From assembly GCF_003732275.1 (NCBI RefSeq), contig NZ_MOBM01000021.1, positions 1-64,000 on the forward strand: a stretch of 64,000 nucleotides of DNA. Reading direction: 5' to 3'. The DNA is from Pseudomonas frederiksbergensis. Lineage in GTDB: Bacteria > Pseudomonadota > Gammaproteobacteria > Pseudomonadales > Pseudomonadaceae. The notes under the pieces were generated by a model. That model was not told where the DNA came from, ran no database searches, and saw only the letters and a program-made list of their open reading frames with translations. A program made the position numbers and the translations under genes. Of this stretch, positions 1-11,819 are shown one piece after another (position 1 is the stretch's first letter; every line of letters starts with the position of its first letter).

Positions 1-8
1 AAATTCCG

Positions 9-45
9 AAACCCCTATCTGCGTATGCAGGTAGGGGTTTTGTTT
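9..45 (+). terminator. Intrinsic terminator, probably of an upstream rRNA operon
   Basis: A long stem (AACCCCTATCTGC pairing with GCAGGTAGGGGTTT, loop GTAT) is followed by a T-rich tail. That the gene just outside the window is a 5S rRNA is inferred from Pseudomonas genome layout and the look of this sequence; no 5S bases are confirmed inside the window. The following 90 bases up to birA show a small CCTCA/TGAGG hairpin and no clear promoter. Confidence 0.75.
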
Positions 46-134
46 TGTCCGCAAGAAAATCTCGCTTGTAGGGTTTCTATGCAACAGCCCGGGGCATGGC
101 TATCATGCGGGCCTCATTGTGAGGCGAGACTTGC

Positions 135-1094
135 ATGCTGACGTTGTTAAAGCTTCTTAAGGATGGTCGATTCCATTCGGGCCAAGCCCTGGGTGCTGCC
201 TTGGGCGTCAGTCGTAGCGCTGTATGGAAGCAGCTTCAGCACTTGGAAGCTGAGCTCGGTTTATCCATTCATAAAGTGCGCGGTCGCGGCTATCAACTGG
301 CTGCGCCGTTGACACTGCTTGATCCTGCTGAAATAAGCGCGCGGGCGCCTTCTTGCGAGTGGCCCATTCTAATCTTCGATTCAATTGACTCTACCAACGC
401 TGAAGCCTTGCGAGCTATCGAGCGTGGCCAGCCTGCGCCATTTCTGGTGCTCGCTGAGCGGCAGACGGCTGGTCGTGGGCGGCGTGGACGCAAATGGGTG
501 AGCCCGTTCGCGGAAAACATCTATTACAGCCTGGTACTGCGCATTGATGGTGGGATGCGGCAGCTGGAAGGCTTGAGTCTTGTTGTCGGGCTTGCCGTAA
601 TGCAAGCCTTGCGAGGGCTTGGTATTTCAGGTGTGGGGTTGAAGTGGCCGAATGATGTTCTGGTGGGTCAGCAAAAGATTGCAGGAATACTGCTTGAATT
701 GGTGGGGGATCCTGCTGATGTGTGTCACGTGGTGATCGGTGTCGGAATAAATGTGAACATGCAGATGACCGATGAGGTTGATCAGCAATGGACGTCCATG
801 CGCCTCGAGTCGGGTAAGGCTGTTGATCGCAATCATCTGGTTGCGGAGTTAGGGTTGATGCTTAAGACCTATTTAAATCGCCACCAGGCCGGCGGATTTC
901 CGGCGATCCAGACGGAGTGGGAGCAAAATCATCTATGGCAGGGGCGGGCGGTATCGTTGATTGCCGGTGTTAGTCAGATAGATGGTGAGGTGCTGGGTAT
1001 CGATGGCCAGGGTGCCTTGCGCTTGAAGGTGAATGGTGTGGAGAAGGTCTTTAGTGGTGGCGAGCTCAGTCTGAGGTTGCGTGATGATTCTTGA
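135..1094 (+). CDS. birA: Biotin--protein ligase / biotin operon repressor BirA
   Basis: Joins biotin, through biotinyl-AMP, to the acceptor lysine of biotin-dependent carboxylases in the cytoplasm. The 319-residue protein has an N-terminal winged helix-turn-helix (about residues 15-55, ending SRSAVWKQLQHLE). The ligase domain follows with the GRGRRGRKW adenylate loop (around residue 113) and a KWPNDV motif, then a small C-terminal SH3-like domain. The length and the DNA-binding domain make it the bifunctional type that can also repress biotin synthesis genes. The ATG at 135 has GAGG about ten bases upstream. The gene ends overlapping coaX, so the two are co-transcribed. Confidence 0.97.
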   Translation: MLTLLKLLKDGRFHSGQALGAALGVSRSAVWKQLQHLEAELGLSIHKVRGRGYQLAAPLTLLDPAEISARAPSCEWPILIFDSIDSTNAEALRAIERGQPAPFLVLAERQTAGRGRRGRKWVSPFAENIYYSLVLRIDGGMRQLEGLSLVVGLAVMQALRGLGISGVGLKWPNDVLVGQQKIAGILLELVGDPADVCHVVIGVGINVNMQMTDEVDQQWTSMRLESGKAVDRNHLVAELGLMLKTYLNRHQAGGFPAIQTEWEQNHLWQGRAVSLIAGVSQIDGEVLGIDGQGALRLKVNGVEKVFSGGELSLRLRDDS

Positions 1095-1833
1095 GCTCGA
1101 TTGTGGAAACAGTTTCATCAAGTGGCGTGTGCTCGGCGAGGATGTCAGGCGGGTGATTGGCGAGGGGGTCGTTGATTCAGATCTCGCATTGCTGGAGAGC
1201 TTGAAAGGCCTCAAGGGGCTCGCTCTCATGCATTGTCGCTTAGTCAGTGTCAGAACCGCCGAAGAAACTAGTGCGCTGATTTCTCTGCTGACCGAGGCTT
1301 TTGGCGTTTCCGTAGTGTGCGCGACACCGGCTCGGGAGATGTCCGGGGTTCGAAATGGCTATGAGGAGTTCGAGCGGCTAGGGCTTGATCGCTGGCTTGC
1401 AATGCTCGGAGGATTTCATCTGGCTTCGGGTGCTTGTCTGGTGCTCGACTTTGGTACGGCGGTTACAGCTGACTTTATTGCAGGGGATGGTGAGCATCTC
1501 GGAGGATTTATCTGTCCGGGGATGCCTTTGATGCGCAACCAGCTGCGTACCCATACCCGTAGAATTCGCTATGGAGATCTTGCTGCCGAGCGCGCTTTGG
1601 AGAGTCTTGTTCCTGGGCGCACAACCGTCGAGGCGGTCGAGCGTGGTTGTTTGCTAATGTTGAGAGGGTTTGTCCTGACTCAGCTAGAGTTGGCGCGCAG
1701 CTATTGGGGAGATGATTTCGCAGTCTTCCTGACTGGCGGGGATGCTGATCTGGTCTCTGAGATTGTGCCCGAAGCCAGGGTGGTTCCAGACCTGGTATTT
1801 GTAGGTTTGGCGATGGCGTGTCCCTTGTCCTGA
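1084..1833 (+). CDS. coaX: Type III pantothenate kinase
   Basis: Phosphorylates pantothenate to 4-phosphopantothenate, the first step of coenzyme A synthesis. The protein (249 residues) starts MILELDCGNSFIKW, containing the acidic DxGNS phosphate loop of the ASKHA-type kinase fold. It continues with DFGTAVTADF in the middle and a GGDAD motif near the end, as in CoaX. A GTG at 1081 is also in frame, but the ATG at 1084 gives the usual family start. It overlaps the end of birA by 11 bases, a translationally coupled arrangement common in Pseudomonas. Confidence 0.96.
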   Translation: MILELDCGNSFIKWRVLGEDVRRVIGEGVVDSDLALLESLKGLKGLALMHCRLVSVRTAEETSALISLLTEAFGVSVVCATPAREMSGVRNGYEEFERLGLDRWLAMLGGFHLASGACLVLDFGTAVTADFIAGDGEHLGGFICPGMPLMRNQLRTHTRRIRYGDLAAERALESLVPGRTTVEAVERGCLLMLRGFVLTQLELARSYWGDDFAVFLTGGDADLVSEIVPEARVVPDLVFVGLAMACPLS

Positions 1834-1840
1834 GGTTTTT

Positions 1841-2281
1841 ATGCGTTGGTTGTTTCTGCTGCTGCTTGTTCTCAATGTGTTCTATTACATCTGGCACCAA
1901 CAAGAGGCTCCTCTGCGCGCAAAGGATGTAACCCCTTTGAGTTTGTATCGGGGTTCGCAGCAGGACATTCGCTTGTTGAGTGAAACGACTGACGCGGCTC
2001 GTGATAAAGGAAAGCCTGCCCAGGCAGACGATGGATGCCTCTATCTTGGCGGCTTTGCTCGTCAGGAAGCGGCTCAGGCGGTCGAGCGGCGATTGAGTGG
2101 CATGGAAATCAAGTTCGAGTCCTTGCTGAGGGCCCCCGCCGAGTCTGATGGTTACTGGGTGCGTGTGGCACCAGAAAGCCGGCGTTTGCTGGGTGACTCG
2201 CAGTTGCAAAACCTTTCTAAAGAATTCAATGAGTTAAAACATAAAATAATGCCGTGCGGGGGGGTTGCACCCGTCGAATAG
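1841..2281 (+). CDS. Small inner-membrane-anchored SPOR-like protein
   Basis: The 146-residue product has an N-terminal hydrophobic segment (residues 3-18) that looks like a signal anchor, a linker, and a C-terminal region (about 65-140). That region, with CLYLGGFARQEAAQAVERRL and later GYWVRVAP, resembles the repeat core of SPOR peptidoglycan-binding domains. It starts seven bases after coaX and is probably the third gene of the birA-coaX unit. The SPOR assignment is by eye and the function is not known; a periplasmic, cell-wall-associated role is an inference. Confidence 0.75.
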   Translation: MRWLFLLLLVLNVFYYIWHQQEAPLRAKDVTPLSLYRGSQQDIRLLSETTDAARDKGKPAQADDGCLYLGGFARQEAAQAVERRLSGMEIKFESLLRAPAESDGYWVRVAPESRRLLGDSQLQNLSKEFNELKHKIMPCGGVAPVE

Positions 2282-2293
2282 TTTGCATAGAAT
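2265..2293 (+). promoter_or_regulatory. Possible distal promoter of the tRNA-tuf operon
   Basis: TTGCAC (2265-2270), 17-bp spacer, TAGAAT (2288-2293), then GGCGCCCGC. The -10 and the GC-rich discriminator match those of the stronger promoter at 2383-2410, but the -35 is poor (3 of 6). It overlaps the 3' end of the preceding gene. It would add a leader of about 120 bases, which shows nothing else recognisable. Confidence 0.35.
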
Positions 2294-2382
2294 GGCGCCC
2301 GCTTCGCAGTGAAGACCTTTAACAGTCAGCAGTGTGAAGCGAGGTCAACGCAGCTAACCTCAGGTTTTTAATGAGAAAATGC

Positions 2383-2410
2383 TTGACAGAAGGCTGGCAT
2401 GATATAGAAT
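2383..2410 (+). promoter_or_regulatory. Promoter of the tRNA-Tyr/Gly/Thr-tuf operon
   Basis: A perfect -35 TTGACA (2383-2388), 16-bp spacer and TAGAAT -10 (2405-2410) are followed by the GC-rich stretch GCCGGCTCGC just before the tRNA. A GC-rich discriminator is typical of stable-RNA promoters under stringent (ppGpp/DksA) control; that regulation is inferred. Confidence 0.75.
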
Positions 2411-2423
2411 GCCGGCTCGCTTA

Positions 2424-2508
<85 letters not shown>

Positions 2509-2532
2509 TTTTTAGCGAGAGCTGCAAGCTCC

Positions 2533-2606
<74 letters not shown>

Positions 2607-2632
2607 AGTTTGCAGGTCCTGCAAAGTGTTAC

Positions 2633-2708
2633 GCTCTTGTAGCTCAGTTGGTAGAGCACACCCTTGGTAAGGGTGAGGTCAGCGGTTCAAATCCGCTCAA
2701 GAGCTCCA
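2633..2708 (+). tRNA. tRNA-Thr (anticodon GGT)
   Basis: A 76-base tRNA with encoded CCA. The acceptor stem is GCTCTTG/CAAGAGC and the anticodon GGT lies at 2666-2668. It lies between tRNA-Gly and the first tuf gene. The spacer of 84 bases to tuf contains a short AGATA/TATCT inverted repeat. Confidence 0.98.
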
Positions 2709-2792
2709 TATAACAAGGCAGATATGAAAATATCTGCCTTTGTTTTAATGGCTGATAGTACTTGCTTAATTCTTCTGCTAGGGGTGATTTCG

Positions 2793-3986
2793 ATGGCTAA
2801 GGAAAAGTTCGAACGTAACAAGCCGCACGTCAACGTTGGAACCATTGGTCACGTAGACCATGGCAAGACAACTCTGACCGCCGCTTTGACCCGCGTCTGC
2901 TCCGAAGTGTTCGGTTCGGCAAAGGTTGACTTCGACAAGATCGATAGCGCCCCAGAAGAAAAAGCTCGTGGTATCACCATTAACACTGCTCACGTTGAGT
3001 ACGATTCGGCTGTGCGTCACTACGCACACGTTGACTGTCCAGGTCACGCCGACTACGTAAAAAACATGATTACCGGTGCTGCGCAGATGGATGGTGCGAT
3101 TCTGGTTTGCTCGGCCGCTGATGGTCCGATGCCGCAAACCCGTGAGCACATCCTGTTGTCTCGTCAGGTTGGCGTTCCGTACATCGTTGTCTTCCTGAAT
3201 AAGGCTGACATGGTTGACGATGCTGAGTTGCTGGAGCTGGTTGAGATGGAAGTGCGCGATCTGCTGAGCACTTACGATTTCCCAGGTGATGACACACCGA
3301 TCATCATTGGTTCGGCGCTGATGGCGCTGAATGGTCAAGACGACAACGAGATGGGCACTACGGCCGTCAAGAAGTTGGTCGAGACTCTGGATAGCTATAT
3401 TCCGCAGCCTGAGCGTGCTATCGATAAGCCGTTCCTGATGCCGATCGAGGATGTGTTCTCGATCTCCGGTCGCGGTACTGTTGTGACTGGTCGTGTTGAG
3501 CGTGGCATTGTCCGCATTCAGGAAGAAGTTGAGATTGTTGGTCTTCGTGACACTGTCAAAACTACTTGCACTGGTGTTGAAATGTTCCGCAAGCTGCTCG
3601 ACGAAGGTCGTGCAGGTGAGAACTGCGGCGTTCTGCTGCGCGGTACCAAGCGTGATGACGTTGAGCGTGGCCAGGTTCTGGTCAAGCCTGGCACTGTCAA
3701 GCCGCATACCAAGTTCACTGCTGAGGTTTACGTTCTGAGCAAGGAAGAGGGTGGTCGTCATACGCCATTCTTCAAGGGCTACCGTCCACAGTTCTACTTC
3801 CGTACAACTGACGTGACTGGTAACTGCGAGCTGCCAGAAGGTGTTGAAATGGTGATGCCAGGTGATAACGTTCAAATGACCGTTACCCTGATCAAAACCA
3901 TCGCGATGGAAGATGGTCTGCGTTTCGCTATCCGTGAGGGCGGTCGTACCGTCGGCGCTGGTGTCGTAGCAAAAGTCATCGAGTAA
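2793..3986 (+). CDS. tuf: Elongation factor Tu, first copy
   Basis: GTPase that delivers aminoacyl-tRNA to the ribosome. The 397-residue protein starts MAKEKFERNKPHVNVG and shows GHVDHGKTT (P loop), DCPGHADY and NKAD, then beta-barrel domains 2 and 3. The reading frame is open further upstream through the tRNA, but ATG 2793 is the family start. It is the last protein gene of the tRNA-Tyr-Gly-Thr unit. About 25 residues differ from the second copy at 19364, mostly in domains 2 and 3 and near the N terminus. That is unusual, because tuf pairs are normally kept identical by gene conversion. Confidence 0.98.
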   Translation: MAKEKFERNKPHVNVGTIGHVDHGKTTLTAALTRVCSEVFGSAKVDFDKIDSAPEEKARGITINTAHVEYDSAVRHYAHVDCPGHADYVKNMITGAAQMDGAILVCSAADGPMPQTREHILLSRQVGVPYIVVFLNKADMVDDAELLELVEMEVRDLLSTYDFPGDDTPIIIGSALMALNGQDDNEMGTTAVKKLVETLDSYIPQPERAIDKPFLMPIEDVFSISGRGTVVTGRVERGIVRIQEEVEIVGLRDTVKTTCTGVEMFRKLLDEGRAGENCGVLLRGTKRDDVERGQVLVKPGTVKPHTKFTAEVYVLSKEEGGRHTPFFKGYRPQFYFRTTDVTGNCELPEGVEMVMPGDNVQMTVTLIKTIAMEDGLRFAIREGGRTVGAGVVAKVIE

Positions 3987-4007
3987 GTTGTTGTAATGTC
4001 TTTTTCG

Positions 4008-4036
4008 GGCCGGCATAATGGTCGGCCTGATTTTGT
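4008..4036 (+). terminator. Hairpin with T-rich tail between tuf and tRNA-Trp
   Basis: GGCCGGC (4008-4014) pairs with GTCGGCC (4021-4027) and is followed by TGATTTTGTTT. It may be a partial terminator or a processing site, since tRNA-Trp starts only four bases later and has no obvious promoter of its own. Confidence 0.45.
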
Positions 4037-4039
4037 TTT

Positions 4040-4115
4040 AGGTCAGTAGCTCAATTGGCAGAGCGACGGTCTCCAAAACCGTAGGTTGGGGGTTCGATTC
4101 CCTCCTGACCTGCCA
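4040..4115 (+). tRNA. tRNA-Trp (anticodon CCA)
   Basis: A 76-base tRNA with encoded CCA end. The acceptor stem is AGGTCAG/CTGACCT and the anticodon CCA lies at 4073-4075. It lies between tuf and secE, the conserved gamma-proteobacterial order. Confidence 0.98.
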
Positions 4116-4160
4116 GATTCACTTGGTGTGTCTGGCTTTCTTTTCACAGGATCTTCATAG

Positions 4161-4529
4161 ATGACTCCTAAAGCTGAAGCTCAAGGCTCTCGCTTCGATC
4201 TGCTCAAGTGGCTAGTAGTAGTCGCTTTGGTGGTTGTTGGCGTTGTTGGCAATCAGTATTACTCTGCTTCGCCGATCCTGTACCGCGTACTCGCTTTGCT
4301 TGTCATTGCTGCTGTAGCTGCCTTTGTAGGCCTGCAGACAGTCAAGGGCAAGTCTTTCTTTGTACTGGTTAAGGAAGCTCGCACCGAGATTCGTAAAGTC
4401 GTATGGCCAACTCGCCAAGAAACCACGCAGACCACGCTGATTGTTGTGGCTGTTGTTCTGGTTATGGCGTTGCTGTTGTGGGGGCTTGATTCCCTGCTCG
4501 GCTGGCTTGTTTCCTTGATTGTCGGCTAA
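4161..4529 (+). CDS. secE: Protein translocase subunit SecE
   Basis: Inner-membrane subunit of the SecYEG channel that clamps SecY. The 122-residue protein has the three membrane segments of the long gamma-proteobacterial form (about residues 17-36, 40-60 and 93-118). Before the last segment lies the conserved amphipathic region EARTEIRKVVWPTRQET. It is followed nine bases later by nusG, as in most bacteria. Confidence 0.97.
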   Translation: MTPKAEAQGSRFDLLKWLVVVALVVVGVVGNQYYSASPILYRVLALLVIAAVAAFVGLQTVKGKSFFVLVKEARTEIRKVVWPTRQETTQTTLIVVAVVLVMALLLWGLDSLLGWLVSLIVG

Positions 4530-4538
4530 GGGTGTCCC

Positions 4539-5072
4539 GTGGCTAAGCGTTGGTACGTTGTGCATGCTTACTCCGGTTACGAGAAGCATGTCATGCGCTC
4601 GTTGGTAGAGCGCGTAAAGCTGGCTGGCATGGAAGATGGCTTTGGCGAAATTCTGGTTCCCACTGAAGAAGTGGTTGAAATGCGTAATGGCCAGAAACGC
4701 AAAAGCGAGCGCAAGTTCTTCCCAGGTTATGTGCTGGTCCAGATGGACATGAACGAGGGTACTTGGCACTTGGTCAAGGATACTCCTCGGGTGATGGGTT
4801 TCATCGGCGGTACTGCTGATAAGCCTGCGCCGATCACTGATAAAGAGGCAGAAGCGATTCTGCGTCGCGTTGCTGATGGTAGCGACAAGCCGAAGCCGAA
4901 GACGTTGTTCGAGCCGGGCGAGTCGGTACGTGTCAATGACGGGCCGTTTGCCGATTTTACTGGCACGGTCGAAGAAGTTAACTACGAGAAGAGCCGGATC
5001 CAAGTGGCAGTGCTCATTTTCGGTCGCTCTACTCCGGTAGAGCTAGAGTTCAGCCAGGTCGAAAAGGTCTAG
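4539..5072 (+). CDS. nusG: Transcription termination/antitermination factor NusG
   Basis: Binds RNA polymerase and links it to Rho or to the ribosome. The 177-residue protein has an N-terminal NGN domain (KRWYVVHAYSGYEKHV, later FPGYVLVQM) and a C-terminal KOW domain (about 125-177, EPGESVRVNDGPF). It starts with GTG at 4539, the only start that keeps the conserved N terminus. It closes the secE-nusG unit and is followed by a terminator. Confidence 0.97.
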   Translation: MAKRWYVVHAYSGYEKHVMRSLVERVKLAGMEDGFGEILVPTEEVVEMRNGQKRKSERKFFPGYVLVQMDMNEGTWHLVKDTPRVMGFIGGTADKPAPITDKEAEAILRRVADGSDKPKPKTLFEPGESVRVNDGPFADFTGTVEEVNYEKSRIQVAVLIFGRSTPVELEFSQVEKV

Positions 5073-5088
5073 TTGAGCAAGCATCCCA

Positions 5089-5116
5089 ACCCCGCAGCCC
5101 TAGGCTGTGGGGTTTT
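5089..5116 (+). terminator. Intrinsic terminator after nusG
   Basis: ACCCCGCAGCC and GGCTGTGGGGT form an 11-bp stem with loop CTA, followed by TTTT. It separates secE-nusG from the rplKAJL-rpoBC unit. No clear -35/-10 was found for rplK in the 70 bases that follow. Confidence 0.8.
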
Positions 5117-5189
5117 GTCGTCACTGGGATAAACGCGCAAGTAACCGGGGAGCCTTTCGAGGCGTTCGAACCCGTAATTGGAGTGCCTC

Positions 5190-5621
5190 ATGGCCAAGAA
5201 GATTACCGCTTACATCAAGCTGCAAGTGAAGGCCGCTCAGGCTAACCCAAGCCCACCTGTTGGTCCTGCTCTGGGTCAGCACGGCGTGAACATCATGGAA
5301 TTCTGCAAGGCTTTCAACGCCCGTACTCAGGGTATTGAGCCAGGTCTGCCGACTCCAGTGATCATCACTGTCTACAGCGACCGTAGCTTCACTTTCGAAA
5401 CCAAATCCACACCTGCTTCGGTTCTGCTGAAGAAGGCTGCTGGTCTGACTAGCGGTTCCGCTCGTCCGAACACCGTTAAGGTTGGCACCGTGACCCGTGC
5501 TCAGCTGGAAGAAATCGCGAAAACCAAAAACGCGGATCTGACTGCAGCTGATATGGAAGCAGCCGTGCGTACTATCGCCGGTTCTGCTCGTAGCATGGGC
5601 CTTAACGTGGAGGGTGTGTAA
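5190..5621 (+). CDS. rplK: 50S ribosomal protein L11
   Basis: Part of the GTPase-associated centre on 23S rRNA; it contacts EF-G, EF-Tu and RelA. The 143-residue protein starts MAKKITAYIKLQVKAAQANPSP, with the proline-rich N-terminal domain hinge (PSPPVGPALGQHG). The frame is open further upstream, but ATG 5190 gives the family start and is preceded by GGAG. Its stop overlaps the rplA start (TAATG). Confidence 0.98.
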   Translation: MAKKITAYIKLQVKAAQANPSPPVGPALGQHGVNIMEFCKAFNARTQGIEPGLPTPVIITVYSDRSFTFETKSTPASVLLKKAAGLTSGSARPNTVKVGTVTRAQLEEIAKTKNADLTAADMEAAVRTIAGSARSMGLNVEGV

Positions 5622-6316
5622 TGGCTAAGTTGACCAAGCGTCAAAAGGCTATCGCCGGCAAAATCGAAGCAGGCAAGTCCTACAACTTTGTAGACGCTGC
5701 TGCTCTGCTGGCTGAGCTGTCGACTGTCAAGTTCAGCGAGTCGTTCGACGTTGCTGTGAACCTGGGTGTTGACCCGCGTAAATCCGACCAGGTCGTTCGT
5801 AGCGCTACCGTGCTGCCACACGGCACTGGCAAGACTGTTCGCGTTGCTGTGTTCACCCAGGGTCCAGCTGCCGAGGCTGCTCTGGCTGCCGGCGCTGACC
5901 GTGTAGGTATGGACGACCTGGCTGCTGAAATGAAAGGCGGCGACCTGAACTATGACGTAGTTATCGCATCCCCGGATGCCATGCGCGTTGTTGGTCAGTT
6001 GGGTCAGATCCTGGGCCCACGCGGCCTGATGCCTAACCCTAAAGTCGGCACTGTAACTCCAGACGTAGCTACCGCGGTTAAAAACGCCAAGGCTGGTCAG
6101 GTTCGTTATCGCACCGACAAGAACGGCATCATCCACACCTCCGTTGGCAAAGTCGGCTTCGATGCCGTCAAGCTGAAGGAAAACGTTGAAGCCCTGATCG
6201 CTGATCTGAAGCGTATCAAGCCAGCTTCCTCGAAAGGTATTTACGTCAAGCGCGTTACCCTGAGCACCACCATGGGTCCAGGTCTGGTCATCGACCAAGG
6301 CTCGCTCGACGCGTAA
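5621..6316 (+). CDS. rplA: 50S ribosomal protein L1
   Basis: Forms the mobile L1 stalk at the ribosomal E site; in E. coli it also represses translation of its own L11 mRNA. The protein has 231 residues, the family length, with the conserved block GPRGLMPNPKVGTVT in domain II. It overlaps the L11 stop by one base, so translation is coupled. Confidence 0.98.
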   Translation: MAKLTKRQKAIAGKIEAGKSYNFVDAAALLAELSTVKFSESFDVAVNLGVDPRKSDQVVRSATVLPHGTGKTVRVAVFTQGPAAEAALAAGADRVGMDDLAAEMKGGDLNYDVVIASPDAMRVVGQLGQILGPRGLMPNPKVGTVTPDVATAVKNAKAGQVRYRTDKNGIIHTSVGKVGFDAVKLKENVEALIADLKRIKPASSKGIYVKRVTLSTTMGPGLVIDQGSLDA

Positions 6317-6514
6317 GACACAGGTTGGCGCAAGCGATTGCGCCAATTGAAAGATTGGGGTCCCTGCCTGGCGGGGGCTATCCAAGACCGTAGGCGACGC
6401 AAGTCTTAAACCTCAAGCCTACGCAGATGGTGCTCCCGGTTCCTTACCGAATCAGACACCAAAACGACATCCGGCTTCGGTTGGATGAAACGGTAACAAG
6501 CAGGAGTTAAACCC
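6317..6514 (+). promoter_or_regulatory. Structured rplJ leader (L10-leader type)
   Basis: About 200 bases between rplA and rplJ contain several paired segments, for example TTGGCGCAAGCGATTGCGCCAA at 6324. They also hold CCGGCTTCGGTTGG shortly before the start codon. The position and size match the leader where the L10(L12)4 complex binds to control rplJL translation in gamma-proteobacteria. The assignment rests on context; a covariance-model search (Rfam L10 leader) would settle it. Confidence 0.65.
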
Positions 6515-7015
6515 GTGGCAATTAAACTCGAAGACAAGAAGGCCATCGTCGCTGAAGTCAACGAGGCTGCCAATGTTGCCCTGTCTGCTGTTGTGGCTGA
6601 TGCCCGCGGCGTGACAGTTGGCGCTATGACCGGACTCCGTAAAGAGGCTCGTGAAGCTGGCGTTTACGTACGTGTTGTACGTAACACCCTGCTCAAGCGC
6701 GCCGTTGCTGGCACTCAATATGACGTGCTCAACGACGTGTTCACCGGCCCGACCTTGATTGCATTTTCGAAAGAACATCCGGGCGCTGCTGCTCGTATCT
6801 TCAAAGAATTCGCAAAAGGTCAGGATAAGTTCGAGATCAAGGCAGCTGCGTTCGAGGGCAAGTTCCTCGCAGCTAATCAGATCGACGTACTGGCAAGTCT
6901 GCCGACCCGTGACGAAGCAATTTCTCAGCTGATGAGCGTGATTCAAGGCGCAACCAGCAAATTGGCTCGTACTCTGGCGGCCCTTCGCGACCAGAAAGAA
7001 GCCGCCGCGGCCTAA
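6515..7015 (+). CDS. rplJ: 50S ribosomal protein L10
   Basis: Base of the ribosomal stalk, carrying L7/L12 dimers on its C-terminal helix. The protein has 166 residues, the family length, starting VAIKLEDKKAIVAEV and ending in an alanine-rich tail. The GTG start at 6515 is set by the family start and by AGGAG ten bases upstream. It lies directly after its probable autoregulatory leader. Confidence 0.98.
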   Translation: MAIKLEDKKAIVAEVNEAANVALSAVVADARGVTVGAMTGLRKEAREAGVYVRVVRNTLLKRAVAGTQYDVLNDVFTGPTLIAFSKEHPGAAARIFKEFAKGQDKFEIKAAAFEGKFLAANQIDVLASLPTRDEAISQLMSVIQGATSKLARTLAALRDQKEAAAA

Positions 7016-7095
7016 GGCTGAGCGACTCCTTTCAGCGTTTATTGTTTATTTCGATGGCCGCGTAGGCTGTCACCCCAATACAGGAATTTATAGTC

Positions 7096-7461
7096 ATGTC
7101 TCTGACTAACGACCAAATCATCGAAGCAATCGGCGAAAAATCCGTTCTGGAAATCGTTGAGCTGATCAAGGCCATGGAAGAGAAGTTCGGCGTTTCCGCT
7201 GCCGCTGCTTCCGCTGGTCCAGCTGCTGTTGCTGCCGTTGTTGAAGAACAAACTGAATTCAACGTCATGCTGACCGAAGCTGGCGAGAAGAAAGTTAACG
7301 TGATCAAGGCAGTACGTGAACTGACCGGTCTGGGCCTGAAAGAAGCCAAGGCAGTAGTTGACGGCGCTCCTGGCATCGTTCTGGAAGCTGTTTCGAAAGA
7401 CGCAGCTGACAAAGCAAAAGCCACTCTGGAAGAAGCAGGCGCTAAAGTCGAGCTGAAGTAA
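7096..7461 (+). CDS. rplL: 50S ribosomal protein L7/L12
   Basis: Multicopy stalk protein that recruits translational GTPases. The 121-residue protein has the N-terminal dimerisation domain (1-33), an alanine-rich hinge (VSAAAASAGPAAVAAV) and the C-terminal domain with KKVNVIKAVRELTGLGLKEAK. It lies 80 bases after rplJ, in the same transcript. Confidence 0.98.
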   Translation: MSLTNDQIIEAIGEKSVLEIVELIKAMEEKFGVSAAAASAGPAAVAAVVEEQTEFNVMLTEAGEKKVNVIKAVRELTGLGLKEAKAVVDGAPGIVLEAVSKDAADKAKATLEEAGAKVELK

Positions 7462-7507
7462 GCATCGACTTTGCACCTCCAGCCCGAGCGTTAAGCGAAA
7501 GGCTGAT

Positions 7508-7536
7508 GGCTGGTGGCTCTTGCCACCGGCCTTTTT
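7508..7536 (+). terminator. Attenuator-like hairpin between rplL and rpoB
   Basis: GGCTGGTGGC pairs with GCCACCGGCC across a TCTT loop and is followed by TTTTT. In E. coli a partial terminator at this place lowers rpoBC relative to rplJL transcription; the same role is inferred here. The 145 bases between it and rpoB hold a second, less regular set of inverted repeats and no clear promoter. Confidence 0.7.
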
Positions 7537-7681
7537 CCGTTATTGGCAGCCGACTGGGTCGGTGCTGGTAACGAGCTGTAACCACCCGATGCGGTGGCGC
7601 AAACCATGGGGTTTGCACGATTTTCTGGCTGCTCCCGTCGGGAGGGGCCAAACAAGCAGGTGACCAAGCTGGGGAACGCTG

Positions 7682-11755
<4,074 letters not shown>

Positions 11756-11770
11756 CACGTGACGCGAATC

Positions 11771-11797
11771 GAGAGCGGGGCAGGACTGCCCGCTCTC
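11771..11797 (+). other. Inverted repeat between rpoB and rpoC
   Basis: GAGAGCGGG pairs with CCCGCTCTC around a short interior, giving a stable hairpin in the intercistronic RNA. It has no T-tract, so it is not an intrinsic terminator; a role in mRNA stability or processing is possible. Confidence 0.5.
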
Positions 11798-11819
11798 TGC
11801 TCCGCCAGGAGGAAAGGCC

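Noticed and set aside
1508..2209. 233-codon minus-strand frame across coaX and the SPOR-like gene
   Set aside because: No ribosome-binding site or recognisable family; it crosses two genes that are supported on the plus strand.
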